Notes: generated by a model not told the origin, from the letters alone. DNA of 64,000 nucleotides from Halopseudomonas nanhaiensis (GCF_020025155.1 NZ_CP073751.1:1798001-1862000); one strand, 5' to 3'; counted from the first letter of the stretch, positions 8,581 to 17,207 are shown. Program-made: numbers and translations.

Positions 8581-9225
8581 TTACCAGTTCGATATGGCAT
8601 ACAGAAGACCCAGAATTGAAATGACGAGCAGTGCGATGCTGGACATGATGGAGATCGACCTCTGATACCGTCTGGCGATGCGGTGCTGCATGAAGAATAT
8701 GTACGTAGTGAGGATTGCCAGATCAATCAATATCCATAGAACGGTCAGGAGCGTAACGCTTCCGCTGAAGGTGCCGGTTATCGATATGAACTGGGGGAAG
8801 AAGGCGACAAAAAATATGATGTCCTTGGGATTTGAAATCGCTACTGCGAAGCCTTTTGCCAGGCAACTGAACGATGCGCCGTTCTTTTTTCTATCGGATA
8901 GGAGGTCGGTATCGGCTTTGGTGTCGGCTTCGCCCGTCAGACTGAGCGATCTCAACGAGTCTATCGCCACATAGGCTATAAATAGACATCCCAGAACGCT
9001 CAGCAACGATATCAATTCTCTGCTTATTGACATCGCACCGCTAAGTATCAATACCGCTGCGGCTATCAGTACGAGAGAAGCCCAGTTGGTGCCAAGCGCC
9101 GTGAATACTGCTTGCTTTGCACCCTGCCTGACGCTGGTATTGATGACCAGTGCTACGACGGGCCCCGGTGTCGCAACCAGCAGCATGACTGACACGACAT
9201 AAGCCGCCAAAATAGAAGTTTCCAT
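8581..9225 (-). CDS. LysE/RhtB-family amino-acid exporter
   Basis: The 214-residue inner-membrane protein has six hydrophobic segments and the family N-terminus (LLVATPGPVVALVINTSVRQG), which carries the conserved PGP motif after helix 1. LysE/RhtB proteins export amino acids such as lysine, threonine or homoserine by proton antiport; the substrate here cannot be told. The start at 9225 lies 15 bases after the YqcI/YcgG-like gene on the same strand, so the two are one transcription unit. The divergent GcvA-like LysR at 10120 is the obvious regulator. The central loop (KADTDLLSDRKKN) is longer and more charged than usual. Confidence 0.88.
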   Translation of the reverse strand: METSILAAYVVSVMLLVATPGPVVALVINTSVRQGAKQAVFTALGTNWASLVLIAAAVLILSGAMSISRELISLLSVLGCLFIAYVAIDSLRSLSLTGEADTKADTDLLSDRKKNGASFSCLAKGFAVAISNPKDIIFFVAFFPQFISITGTFSGSVTLLTVLWILIDLAILTTYIFFMQHRIARRYQRSISIMSSIALLVISILGLLYAISNW

Positions 9226-9240
9226 TTACAGGTCCTTGTT

Positions 9241-9996
9241 TTAATTGGATCGAATCTTGAGAGGGCACGCTGATGCGTACAGACCGCCGGGTTCTTCCAG
9301 CTGGTACTGTCGCCATTCCAGGCTTTCGGCGTCGCCATAGAAGCCCAGCGAGTGCGGGAAAAATCCCTTGTTGAACTGCCTGACTCGGCTTCTAATCTTG
9401 TCCCGTATCTTCAAGCCGCTAACGGTGTCCGCCCCGGCAACATGATCGAAATTTTCTCTGGGGTTCACAACGAAGGTCACCAGATTGCCCAGATTTCGAC
9501 TGCGCATTTGAGAGTGGCTGGGACAACTTATGTTTATAAACAGCTGAACGCCCTGAAAGCAGAAGGTGAACTGTGGAGAGTCGGGCGATACTGCGACGCC
9601 GCTCGGCCATGTGAAGGCATCGTGGTCGTGCAGTTTCTGAATGGCGCGCCAGGAGAAGTCATGCTCGGCCTTGAGGTCATCCTTGGAACTGTTCTCAAAG
9701 AAAATAACCAGGGGCGAGTACAACCTGTTCTTTAGTTCGGTATTTTTTACAAAACTTAGGTACTGCGTCGCGCCTTCGATCAGATCCTCTTCAAGGCAGG
9801 CTTCCCTGACAAAGAGGTATTTGATCGAGTTTTGTTTGAGCGCCTTTTTTGCAAACAAGCAGGGAAACTCCGCTTCATCCAGAATGGACTTGAATGCTTC
9901 CATAGCCTCCAGCATCCAGTTTCCGCGCTTGTTTCTCGCTTTCATCGGGCATTGATTGTTTCGATACAGACCCACCTGTCCAGCATCAATGAGCAT
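9241..9996 (-). CDS. YqcI/YcgG family protein
   Basis: The 251-residue protein matches the YqcI/YcgG family in length and signature: FPCLFAKKA near the N-terminus, a central WPSGVAVSPDSPQFTFCF stretch, then CPSHSQMRSRNLGN and VNPRENFD. The family is soluble and its biochemistry is not established; the conserved Cys-Pro-His-Ser and Arg-Asn residues could form a metal or nucleotide site, but that is inference. The start at 9996 has GGAAG about six bases upstream; an internal ATG at 9945 is weaker. The gene precedes the LysE exporter by 15 bases. The stretch is visibly more A+T-rich than its surroundings, which may mean acquisition by transfer. Confidence 0.75.
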   Translation of the reverse strand: MLIDAGQVGLYRNNQCPMKARNKRGNWMLEAMEAFKSILDEAEFPCLFAKKALKQNSIKYLFVREACLEEDLIEGATQYLSFVKNTELKNRLYSPLVIFFENSSKDDLKAEHDFSWRAIQKLHDHDAFTWPSGVAVSPDSPQFTFCFQGVQLFINISCPSHSQMRSRNLGNLVTFVVNPRENFDHVAGADTVSGLKIRDKIRSRVRQFNKGFFPHSLGFYGDAESLEWRQYQLEEPGGLYASACPLKIRSN

Positions 9997-10060
9997 GACT
10001 TTCTTCCGTGGTGTTGATAGCTTTTTGCCTGCGACGCCATATTCAGCCCAGGGAGCAGGA

Positions 10061-10089
10061 TTGAAAAACGTATAAAGCGAAGGGATACT
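10061..10089 (+). promoter_or_regulatory. Putative sigma70 promoter for the LysR gene
   Basis: TTGAAA (10061-10066), 17-base spacer, GATACT (10084-10089), about 30 bases before the LysR start codon. It lies in the 123-base divergent region shared with the YqcI/LysE unit, where a LysR protein would normally also bind. By eye only. Confidence 0.45.
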
Positions 10090-10119
10090 ATGAGTCTAAG
10101 TCATCATGAGGGGCTCTAG

Positions 10120-11046
10120 ATGTCCGCAAGCCTACCGCCGCTGTACGCCTTGAGAGCGTTTGAAGTTGCGGCCCGCACCGGCTCGTTTACGCGGGCGGGT
10201 GAGGATCTGTCCTTGACACAGGGAGCTGTGAGTCGGCACATCAAGAATCTTGAGTCAGTGCTGGGGTGCAAGCTGTTCGAACGAAAAGGGCCCAAGGTGC
10301 AACTGACAGAGCAGGGCAGGCTTCTATCGCAGGAGTTGAGCGAGGGATTCAGGACGATCGAAAACGCCTGCTATCTGTTCAAGGACATCCGCACACGCGT
10401 CCGCCTCAAGGCGCCCACATCTCTTACCGTACGGTGGCTTCTGAACTGCCTCAGAGACTACAAGAAGGACAATCCATCTGAAGATGTGCACATGAACAGC
10501 GTCTGGATGGATGTCGATACCGTCGACTTTTACGCTGAGCCATACGACTGCGCGATCCTGTTGGGAAATGGGCATTTCGGGAAGAATCTTGGAATGATCA
10601 AGCTGCTCGACGAATGGCTGATCCCCATATGTTCGCCCGGGCTGAGCAGGAACATCGATTCGGAACAGGACTTGATCAATGCGACGATAATTCATCCATC
10701 TCCGGACAGACGCGATTGGAAGCGATGGTCGGCCAGACTCAACGTGAACGGGGCCTTCAATTCACGCGGTGGCCTGGTGTTCGATACTCTTGATCAAGGT
10801 GTACTGGCCGCTATCCAGGGGCATGGGGTGTCGATCGGAGATCTGAGTATGGTCGCGGCCGAGGTGCAGAGCGGCGTTCTGGAGTTGCCCTGCAAGAAAG
10901 CAGTCAGTACCGGCGACGGTTACTACCTGATATGGCCCAAGGGAAGTCCCAAGGAAGCGTATATCAATCGGTTGGGGCGTTTCCTGAAGGACAATGTCCC
11001 TGATATCGAGATACCGGGCGTCTCGTTTCTGAGCATGACCCCATAG
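10120..11046 (+). CDS. LysR-family transcriptional regulator, GcvA-like
   Basis: The 308-residue protein has an N-terminal winged helix-turn-helix (residues about 6-65; LRAFEVAARTGSFTRAGEDL then AVSRHIKNLE) and a C-terminal periplasmic-binding-like effector domain. The start pattern LPPLYALRAFEVAARTGSF is that of the GcvA/AmpR-like branch. The start codon at 10120 has GAGGGG six bases upstream. It is divergent from the YqcI/YcgG-LysE unit, the usual arrangement of a LysR regulator with its target, so it probably switches the exporter on in response to an amino acid or related effector. This role is inferred from position. Confidence 0.9.
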   Translation: MSASLPPLYALRAFEVAARTGSFTRAGEDLSLTQGAVSRHIKNLESVLGCKLFERKGPKVQLTEQGRLLSQELSEGFRTIENACYLFKDIRTRVRLKAPTSLTVRWLLNCLRDYKKDNPSEDVHMNSVWMDVDTVDFYAEPYDCAILLGNGHFGKNLGMIKLLDEWLIPICSPGLSRNIDSEQDLINATIIHPSPDRRDWKRWSARLNVNGAFNSRGGLVFDTLDQGVLAAIQGHGVSIGDLSMVAAEVQSGVLELPCKKAVSTGDGYYLIWPKGSPKEAYINRLGRFLKDNVPDIEIPGVSFLSMTP

Positions 11047-11108
11047 GGACAGGCTCGTCTCGGTCGCCACAGTGGGCGCCAATCTATATGTGCTGCGCTA
11101 GCCTTTAA

Positions 11109-12038
11109 CTACAAACTATCCTGCCAGCGATCCCAGGGAGGAATAGGCGACACCGTCTCGAACAGGTATTCCATAAACGCCTGAACCTTGCGGGTGCTGA
11201 GCCGACGTTCCCGCGTCATCACATACAGCTCGCGGCGGCCGGGCATGACTTCGCATCGCCATGGCTGGAGCACTTCCAGCAGAGTGCCCCTTGCCAGTTC
11301 CCCGGCGACCAGCCATGTCGGAAACAGGATCAGCCCCTGGCCGAGTACCGCCGCTCTCAACAAACTGTCCGCGTCGTTGCTGGCGAGACGGCCGTTCACC
11401 TCAAAAGCGACCTCCGCCGCACCACCCTGCTGGAAATACCAGCGCTGGCGGCCAAATTCTCCCTCATAGATCAGACAATCGTGCTCCAGGAGCGCCTCCG
11501 GTGTCTCGGGTCTTCCTCGTGTTGCCAGATAGCCGGGTGACGCAGCCACAACATAATTCATCGGCGCGAGCCGTCGTGCCACCAGCGACGAGTCGGATAA
11601 ATTACCCACCCGGAAGGTAACGTCATGACCTTCGCGCACCGGATCGACAACACGGTCGTTCAAAAACAGTTCGGCCTTGATGCCGGGATAACGCAGCTGA
11701 AAGTCACAAAGCAAAGGCACGATCTGGTGCTGACCGAACGCGGCCGGAGCGTTGATGCGCAATACACCGCTGGGCTCGGCCTGTGGTTGATCTAGCGCTT
11801 CGGTCGCCATATCGAGACGTTCCAGAATGTCCCGCACTTCTTCGTAATACCGCCTGCCTGCCTCCGTCAAGGTAACTGCGCGCGTGTGTCTGTAGAGGAG
11901 CGGCTGGCCGACCGATTCCTCCAGTGCGCGAATCTGACGCGAGATTGACGACACCGCACGATGGAAGTGGTGCGCGGCAGCTGTAAAGCTTCCGGTAGCA
12001 GCGACACGCTCGAATACAGCCAAGGCATTAAGGTCCAT
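11109..12038 (-). CDS. LysR-family transcriptional regulator
   Basis: The 309-residue protein starts at MDLNALAVF (12038), with AAGGAG ten bases upstream; the frame reaches back to 12104 but that extension has no family match. The helix-turn-helix is residues about 4-62 (FERVAATGSFTAAAHHFHRA, SSISRQIRALE). The effector domain follows, with the LRINAPAAFGQH region typical of the large DhcR/CrgA-like group. It is divergent from the SDR gene at 12183, and a perfect palindrome (12058-12074) sits between them, so this regulator most likely controls the SDR and itself. It is not closely related to the LysR at 10120. Confidence 0.92.
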   Translation of the reverse strand: MDLNALAVFERVAATGSFTAAAHHFHRAVSSISRQIRALEESVGQPLLYRHTRAVTLTEAGRRYYEEVRDILERLDMATEALDQPQAEPSGVLRINAPAAFGQHQIVPLLCDFQLRYPGIKAELFLNDRVVDPVREGHDVTFRVGNLSDSSLVARRLAPMNYVVAASPGYLATRGRPETPEALLEHDCLIYEGEFGRQRWYFQQGGAAEVAFEVNGRLASNDADSLLRAAVLGQGLILFPTWLVAGELARGTLLEVLQPWRCEVMPGRRELYVMTRERRLSTRKVQAFMEYLFETVSPIPPWDRWQDSL

Positions 12039-12057
12039 CAGATCAGGTCTCCTTATG

Positions 12058-12074
12058 ATTGCGTTTGGCGCAAT
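12058..12074. promoter_or_regulatory. Perfect palindrome ATTGCG-N5-CGCAAT, candidate LysR operator
   Basis: Six-base arms ATTGCG and CGCAAT are separated by TTTGG in the 144-base region between the divergent LysR (start 12038) and SDR (start 12183) genes. It contains the T-N11-A core of LysR sites and lies 20-36 bases upstream of the regulator's start, a position fit for autoregulation. Confidence 0.5.
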
Positions 12075-12182
12075 AAAGATTTGCGAAGCTTTCGATTGTA
12101 GCAACAGGTTCTCTCAACCAGACTGCATTCATCGATCTGGCGTGAAGCCGGGTTTTCGTACACTTCAAGAAAGGGCTCGATC

Positions 12183-13241
12183 ATGCGTAAAGGTACAGCG
12201 CTTGTCGTGGGCGCCACCGGAATCACGGGTGGGAATCTGGCTGCTTTTCTGGTTGCCAGCGGGTGGACCGTCTATGGTCTGTCACGCCGGGCCGCGGATC
12301 AGAGCGGGGTTATCCCCGTGACAGTCGACCTGCTGGACAAGCAGGCCGCCAAGCAGGCGCTAACGGGTTTGCCGATAACCCACGTGTTCTATTGCACCTG
12401 GGTTCGACGCGAGAACGAGAAAGCCAACGTCGCGGCGAACAGGGAAATGATGAACAACCTGTTCGAGGCGATGGATAGCGCCACTGTGCAGCATGCCTCG
12501 CTGGTGACCGGTACTAAACAATATCTCGGTTCGTTTGAGGCCTACGGTAGCGGACGTATCGAGACCCCGTTCAGGGAGTCTGAGCCACGGGTACCCGGTG
12601 ATAACTTCTACTACGCGCAGGAAGACGTGCTGTTCGAGGCCGCCAAGCGCTACAACTTTGCCTGGAACGTGCACCGCCCGCATACGGTGATCGGATACGC
12701 CCGTGGCAATGTCATGAACATGGGCACGACACTGGCGGTTTATGCATCGATCTGCAAAGCGAATGGCCAGCCGTTCGTGTTCCCTGGCTCGCAGACGCAG
12801 TGGAATGCGCTCACCGATATGACCGATGCACTGGTACTTGCGCGTCAGATGGAGTGGGCGGCAACTGCCCCGGGCGCAGCGAATCAGGCTTTCAATACAG
12901 TGAATGGAGACGTTTTCCGCTGGCGTCGCATGTGGCGCGAGATCGGCGAGTATTTCGACCTTGAGGTGGCAGACTGCCCCGAGACGCCGCAGCCGCTTGA
13001 GCAGCGTATGGCGGACGCAGGGCCGGTGTGGCGTGAGATAGCGCAAACGCACAGTTTGGTGGAGGCGGACGTCGAACGATTGGCTTCCTGGTGGCATACC
13101 GACGCCGACCTGGGTCGTGAGCAGGAATGTGTGAACGACACCACCAAGTCTCGTGATTTCGGCTTCGACTATTTCCGCGAGACCCGCAGTGCGTTCTTCG
13201 ACCTGTTCGATCGCCTGCGAGCTGAGAAGATCATCCCCTGA
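12183..13241 (+). CDS. Extended SDR of the PRISE (VEP1/5-beta-reductase-like) family
   Basis: The protein has 352 residues. The NAD(P)-binding motif is GATGITGG (residues 10-17), a variant of GxxGxxG. The region VTGTKQYLGSFEAYG and the catalytic-type NFYYAQEDVL (Tyr, no following K at the classic YxxxK position) are those of PRISE enzymes, which reduce activated C=C bonds of enones with NADPH rather than epimerise sugars. The substrate is unknown. A GAAAGGG precedes the ATG. It is divergent from a LysR gene with a palindrome between them, suggesting induction by an effector, perhaps an enone. No partner enzyme sits beside it. Confidence 0.82.
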   Translation: MRKGTALVVGATGITGGNLAAFLVASGWTVYGLSRRAADQSGVIPVTVDLLDKQAAKQALTGLPITHVFYCTWVRRENEKANVAANREMMNNLFEAMDSATVQHASLVTGTKQYLGSFEAYGSGRIETPFRESEPRVPGDNFYYAQEDVLFEAAKRYNFAWNVHRPHTVIGYARGNVMNMGTTLAVYASICKANGQPFVFPGSQTQWNALTDMTDALVLARQMEWAATAPGAANQAFNTVNGDVFRWRRMWREIGEYFDLEVADCPETPQPLEQRMADAGPVWREIAQTHSLVEADVERLASWWHTDADLGREQECVNDTTKSRDFGFDYFRETRSAFFDLFDRLRAEKIIP

Positions 13242-13385
13242 GCCAGCAAGAATGCGCGACGAGCCAGAGCAGCATTAACGCTCTGCCAGACTGATCGAGC
13301 ATCCTGCGGATCGTCGGGTGTTCGTATCCAGGACAGCGAGCCTCTCGGAAGAGGGCACTTGTCCGGTGGCCTCGGCGCCACGCCT

Positions 13386-14657
13386 CTAACAGCAGCGTAC
13401 CCGCCACAGCTCCCCCCAGCGCGTCGTGAAACTCGGGCTCTTCATATCGCGGCGCATTCCCCAACCAGGGGAGGGCGGGACGCTTGCGGGCCGCAGTGTT
13501 CCGCGACCCCAGCGGTGGTTGATCTGGTCGAGCACACTCATTACCCGCTCGGCCGCTTCCGGCTGAACCTCGGCAAAGAGGTCGTCCGTATATTCGCCGC
13601 GTTGTCGCAAATCCAGCAAGAGTATCTCCGCTTTGCTGTATGAATAGCCGTCGCGAAACACGTGCTCCAGCCCGGCTACGGCATAGCGGGTGATCAAACG
13701 GGTATCGTCCGTAGGGTAGGGCAGTTCGCACAGGATGCCTTTGGCGTACTTCGCTTCGTCCGGATTGAACATGCCGGTGCGAATGCTGACCCGTATCCGT
13801 TTGCATAGGGAGCCCTGTGCTCGGAGCTTCTCACAGGCGCGTGCTACGTACGTGGCGACGGCTTCCCGGATCGGCTCGATCGTTTTGAGGCGTGTTCCGA
13901 ACATTCGACTGCAGCAAATTTCCTGGCGTGGCGGCGTGGCTTCTTCCAGGTCCAGACAGGGCGTACCACGCAGCTCGCGCGCGGTCTTTTCGATAACGAC
14001 GCTGTACTGCTCGCGCAGCGTCCAGGCGTCGGCTTGCGCAAGGTCCCAGGCGGTCTTGATGTTCATTGCAGTCAGGTGTGCAGTCATCTTTCGCCCGATG
14101 CCCCACACTTCATCGACCGGCATCACTTTAAGAAGCTTGTCGCGTCGTTCCGGGTCGCAAATATCGACGACGCCGCCAGTTTGTCGCTGCCATTTCTTCG
14201 CTGCAGCATTGGCCAGCTTGGCCAGGGTTTTGGTAGGAGCGATGCCCACCCCGGTGGGGATCCCGGTCAGCTTGAGCACGCGTGCTCGAATTTCACGGCC
14301 AGTCTGAAGCCGATTCTGCAGACCGCTCAGGTCGGCGAACGCTTCGTCGATGCTATACACCTCAAGCGCCGGGACCATGCTTTCGATGACGGACATCACC
14401 CGTTCACTCATGTCGCCGTACAACTCGTAATTGCTTGAGAAGGCCAGGATGCCGTGCTGTCGCAGGACATCCTTGATCTGGAAATACGGAGCACCCATCT
14501 TCACGAACGGCTTGGCATCGGCTGAACGGGCAATGACGCAGCCATCGTTGTTGCTCAGCACCACGATAGGAATCCGAAGCAGATCGGGCCGAAAAACGCG
14601 TTCGCACGAAGCGTAGAACGCGTTGCAGTCAATCAGAGCTATGGCGCGGTCAGGCAT
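13386..14657 (-). CDS. umuC: DNA polymerase V catalytic subunit UmuC
   Basis: The 423-residue Y-family translesion polymerase matches E. coli UmuC in length. It opens with the IALIDCNAFYASCER motif, has SIDEAF carrying the second catalytic acidic pair (about residues 101-106), the GIGRKM helix-hairpin-helix region, and a full C-terminal little-finger domain. It overlaps the umuD stop by eight bases, so the pair is coupled, and the LexA box at 15106-15125 governs both. It copies damaged DNA with low fidelity in the SOS response, in complex with cleaved UmuD'. No truncation or missing catalytic residue is seen, unlike many plasmid-borne copies. Confidence 0.96.
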   Translation of the reverse strand: MPDRAIALIDCNAFYASCERVFRPDLLRIPIVVLSNNDGCVIARSADAKPFVKMGAPYFQIKDVLRQHGILAFSSNYELYGDMSERVMSVIESMVPALEVYSIDEAFADLSGLQNRLQTGREIRARVLKLTGIPTGVGIAPTKTLAKLANAAAKKWQRQTGGVVDICDPERRDKLLKVMPVDEVWGIGRKMTAHLTAMNIKTAWDLAQADAWTLREQYSVVIEKTARELRGTPCLDLEEATPPRQEICCSRMFGTRLKTIEPIREAVATYVARACEKLRAQGSLCKRIRVSIRTGMFNPDEAKYAKGILCELPYPTDDTRLITRYAVAGLEHVFRDGYSYSKAEILLLDLRQRGEYTDDLFAEVQPEAAERVMSVLDQINHRWGRGTLRPASVPPSPGWGMRRDMKSPSFTTRWGELWRVRCC

Positions 14658-15087
14658 GGTTACCGTGCCGGCGGATGCTGTCGGTCACTACACCCCATAC
14701 CAGCAGCTCATCGCCTTCCAGAATAAAGCGGGGTGGGTACCTGGGATTTTCTGAACAGAGTACGACCTGGCCAGATTGAAACGTCAGGCGCTTTACAAAG
14801 GTATCGCCGTTAATGGCTGCGATGATGATATCGCCGTGCTTCGGAGTGGCGGCGCGACTGACGATCAGCACGTCCTCGTCGAAAATGCCCGCGCCCACCA
14901 TGCTGTCACCATGGGCCCGTACCAGATAGGTATGCGGGGCATCGATATCCAGCAACGCATCCAATGAAATCGTCTGCTCCATATGATCCTGGGCAGGGCT
15001 CGGAAACCCGGCGGGAACCCGGGCTGAAAAGAAGGGAAGCTCGATGGTGGAGCTACCAAGGGACGCAAGAATATCTGCAGTGCTCAT
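14650..15087 (-). CDS. umuD: DNA polymerase V accessory subunit / S24-type autoprotease UmuD
   Basis: The protein has 145 residues from ATG 15087. The Ala-Gly cleavage site is A26-G27 (VPAGFPSP), the nucleophile is S62 (GDSMVGAG) and the general base K99 (FVKRL), matching E. coli S60/K97. RecA filaments trigger self-cleavage to UmuD', which activates UmuC. AAAGG precedes the ATG by about eight bases. The longer frame back to 15201 runs through the LexA box and is rejected. Confidence 0.95.
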   Translation of the reverse strand: MSTADILASLGSSTIELPFFSARVPAGFPSPAQDHMEQTISLDALLDIDAPHTYLVRAHGDSMVGAGIFDEDVLIVSRAATPKHGDIIIAAINGDTFVKRLTFQSGQVVLCSENPRYPPRFILEGDELLVWGVVTDSIRRHGNHA

Positions 15088-15105
15088 GACGCATGCCTTT
15101 GCTCG

Positions 15106-15125
15106 TACTGTATGGGTATACAGTA
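15106..15125 (-). promoter_or_regulatory. LexA (SOS) box upstream of umuDC
   Basis: CTGT-ATGGGTAT-ACAG (15108-15123), flanked by TA on both sides, matches the gammaproteobacterial LexA consensus CTGT-N8-ACAG. It lies about 20 bases upstream of the umuD start, overlapping the likely promoter, so LexA would block transcription until DNA damage. Confidence 0.93.
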
Positions 15126-15592
15126 CCTCGCTGCAGCCTTTGTCACAACGGCCTTTGGCGGTCGCCGATGAACGTTTTGAAGGTACTGCCGGTCCGGTCA
15201 TTTTGATGTACTGCGGGTGCTCGGTCCTATGAACCTTTCCACTTCGGCTGCAACGCTACGAGCACCAGACGAGAAAAGCCATGGCCACCTTGAGGATGAC
15301 CTTGCACGGATCGGCAAATGCGTCCGCGAGCTGTCTATGCTCGAGCCCTGGGAGTCTTGCCACCGCTGTGGAGGACATCAGTGTTTGCTTTTGGGCATCC
15401 AAATAGCGTGAGGAGCGCGCCAACCTCGCCATCCATGAGTTCGTATAATCTATATTATGTTAAATAGACTATTATGGTCAGGCGCTTTGAAGAGCCATTG
15501 ATCCAGCCTTTGCTGACAAGCTGGCTCCCCGCTACCCCCGTTCAGTTGATGTTAACGATGCAGGCGCGGCACCCACGGTATGGATCCAACGG
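15126..15592. other. Intergenic region between umuDC and the second small orphan gene
   Basis: After the LexA box the region holds one possible 60-codon plus-strand frame (15229-15411) with no ribosome-binding site and no recognisable motif, which I do not call. An A+T-rich block near 15440-15470 contains TATAAT-like and palindromic AT sequences and could be a promoter, but nothing downstream of it on the plus strand is coding. No repeat or RNA gene is seen. Confidence 0.5.
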
Positions 15593-15802
15593 TCACCTGA
15601 TGACATCGGTATAAAAGATTTTGACACCCTTGGCCGCGATGTCGGCGATATAACCAGCGGTGCGACGATAGAAATCGCTCGGGTCAGGGTTGGCCATGAG
15701 GCCTGCCTCGGCGATCTCGCTCCAGTCGCGTTCGCCGGTGTGACGATGCAGCAATGTACGACGGCCGGTGCCGTTGAGCTCCACTTTCAGTTCGACTGGC
15801 AT
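15593..15802 (-). CDS. Small protein of unknown function, NPDPxDFYRRTA family (copy 2)
   Basis: This 69-residue protein is the paralogue of the product at 8262-8468. It starts at ATG 15802 with AAGGGA about nine bases upstream; a frame extension to 15841 is unlikely. It has the same order of features: an ELKVEL strand, ERDWSE, then MANPDPSDFYRRTAGY and AAKGVKIFYTD. There is no signal peptide, membrane helix or cysteine. Copy 1 ends in an added glycine-rich tail (DTGYG), copy 2 in DVIR. It has no operon partner. Function unknown; the pair is evidence of a conserved family whose ORFs are short enough to be missed. Confidence 0.68.
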   Translation of the reverse strand: MPVELKVELNGTGRRTLLHRHTGERDWSEIAEAGLMANPDPSDFYRRTAGYIADIAAKGVKIFYTDVIR

Positions 15803-15947
15803 GGTCGGGTTTCCCTTGTTGTTGTCACCCGAGTTAACCAAGCTCTGAAGTTGGTTTCAACCTTTGCGAGCCTCTATCTTGCGGCTTCTGCAATCAGGTC
15901 GACAGATTTCCGCTTCTTTCAGCCGGAACGGCTGCCGCTCCACGACG

Positions 15948-16814
15948 TTACACGCGAACGATTTCCGTCTGCAGTCTATGGCTTTGGCCTGGTGCCAGGA
16001 CACGTCCGTCGCTGCCGGCATTGGCCGCCTCGATGCACACCATGGTCTTGTAGCCGTCCGGCGGAAAGTGCCCAAGCCGAGCACTTTTATCTACCCAGGG
16101 GTTCCACACCACTACCGATTGGCTGCCCTGGCGCTGCACGATGAGGTAATGCTCACTGCCGCCCTCGAGTTGGATCGTTGCTGAATGGCCCTGATAAATC
16201 CGGTCGACCTCTCCGGAAAACGTGACTGCGCCCTGCTGACGGACTCGATCGACTCCCGTTAACTGGTCGAGAAATTCAGCGCCTTCGAGCCCCCAGATTC
16301 GAGCTTCCCGGATGTCGCGCACTGGCAGGTAGCTGTGCAGGGCCTGGCTGAGCCGCTGTGGCTTCGAACCTGTATTGACCGTCGTCAGGGACATGCGCAG
16401 GCTCTTGCCGAGGACAAATTCGACCTGGAGACTCCAGTCTTCATCCGGCAATTGTGCTTTGATATCCGAGCGAGGCAGTTCCAGCGTCAGAACAACGTCA
16501 CTGCCGGTATCCAGCACCTTCGCGACGTTCCATCTGCTGGTTCGTGCAATGCCGTGACTGGGCCCGGGCCGCTCGTTGCCAAACCACGGCCAGCAAATGG
16601 GGATGCCGCCCCGTAACGGCGTGCCGGGCTTCTGCTCGTCAACGGGGCTCATCCATAACAGATCGCCCTGCCCCGCGGGTACGCAGGAAATGATGTGCGC
16701 ACCCTCCAGCGCGATACGCGCTTGCACACAGGGATGAAGCACCTCCAGGAATTCGCGCCCATTCGCCGTTAGCAGGCGCTTTACAGTATCTGGAAGCGAC
16801 GTTGCGTCATCCAT
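15948..16814 (-). CDS. D-hexose-6-phosphate mutarotase (YeaD-like)
   Basis: The 288-residue galactose-mutarotase fold protein has LRGGIPICWPWFG (about residues 67-79), the catalytic-type histidine in SQALHSYLPV and the general-base-type glutamate in MVCIEAANAG. These are the marks of the YeaD branch, which interconverts alpha and beta anomers of glucose-6-phosphate and related sugars in the cytoplasm. It is a single gene with no obvious operon partner. The call of mutarotase is firm; the exact hexose phosphate is by family analogy. Confidence 0.9.
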   Translation of the reverse strand: MDDATSLPDTVKRLLTANGREFLEVLHPCVQARIALEGAHIISCVPAGQGDLLWMSPVDEQKPGTPLRGGIPICWPWFGNERPGPSHGIARTSRWNVAKVLDTGSDVVLTLELPRSDIKAQLPDEDWSLQVEFVLGKSLRMSLTTVNTGSKPQRLSQALHSYLPVRDIREARIWGLEGAEFLDQLTGVDRVRQQGAVTFSGEVDRIYQGHSATIQLEGGSEHYLIVQRQGSQSVVVWNPWVDKSARLGHFPPDGYKTMVCIEAANAGSDGRVLAPGQSHRLQTEIVRV

Positions 16815-16991
16815 GATGGGACCCCGATCAGATGGTTTTTGATAAGCAATACGACAGACTGTACCAAGCGAAGTGCCAAGCAGGTCGAGGGGGAGCTGAG
16901 GGTATATGGATGGGTCACGTTGAGGAAGGTGCGCCGGGCGGCTGGTCCGTGTAGCGAATGACGGGAAGCCGAGGGCTCCCCGTTCGAACCA

Positions 16992-17207
16992 TCAGTCGCC
17001 GGAGCCGATGCGGAAGCCGACTTTCAATACCACTTGGAAATGCGCGACCTGGCCGTCTGTGACATGACCGCGGGTTTCCACGACTTCAAACCATTCGACG
17101 TTGTTCACCGTCTGACTGCATTTGGTAATCGCAGTACGGATCGCATCATCAATGCTGGTCGTCGAGGAACCTACGATCTCTATCTTCTTGTACACGTGAT
17201 CTGACAT
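16992..17207 (-). CDS. Dodecin (flavin-binding storage protein)
   Basis: The 71-residue protein starts at MSDHVYKKIE (17207), with GGAG six bases upstream. It has the one-helix, three-strand dodecin pattern: VYKKIEIVGSS, SIDDAIRTAI, then NVEWFEVVETRGHV with the tryptophan that stacks on flavin. Dodecins form hollow dodecamers that bind FMN/riboflavin or CoA and buffer free flavin. It is monocistronic. Confidence 0.93.
   Translation of the reverse strand: MSDHVYKKIEIVGSSTTSIDDAIRTAITKCSQTVNNVEWFEVVETRGHVTDGQVAHFQVVLKVGFRIGSGD

Noticed and set aside
9226-11108. Genomic-island borders (integrase, att sites, direct repeats) around the A+T-rich LysE region
   Set aside because: No integrase or matched repeats found by eye; composition alone supports only a weak transfer hypothesis.
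10120-12038. The two neighbouring LysR genes as a recent duplication
   Set aside because: They belong to different branches, differ outside the helix-turn-helix, and each faces its own divergent target.
15229-15411. 60-codon plus-strand frame next to umuD with a CxxC motif
   Set aside because: No ribosome-binding site and no match; the cysteines alone are not enough.
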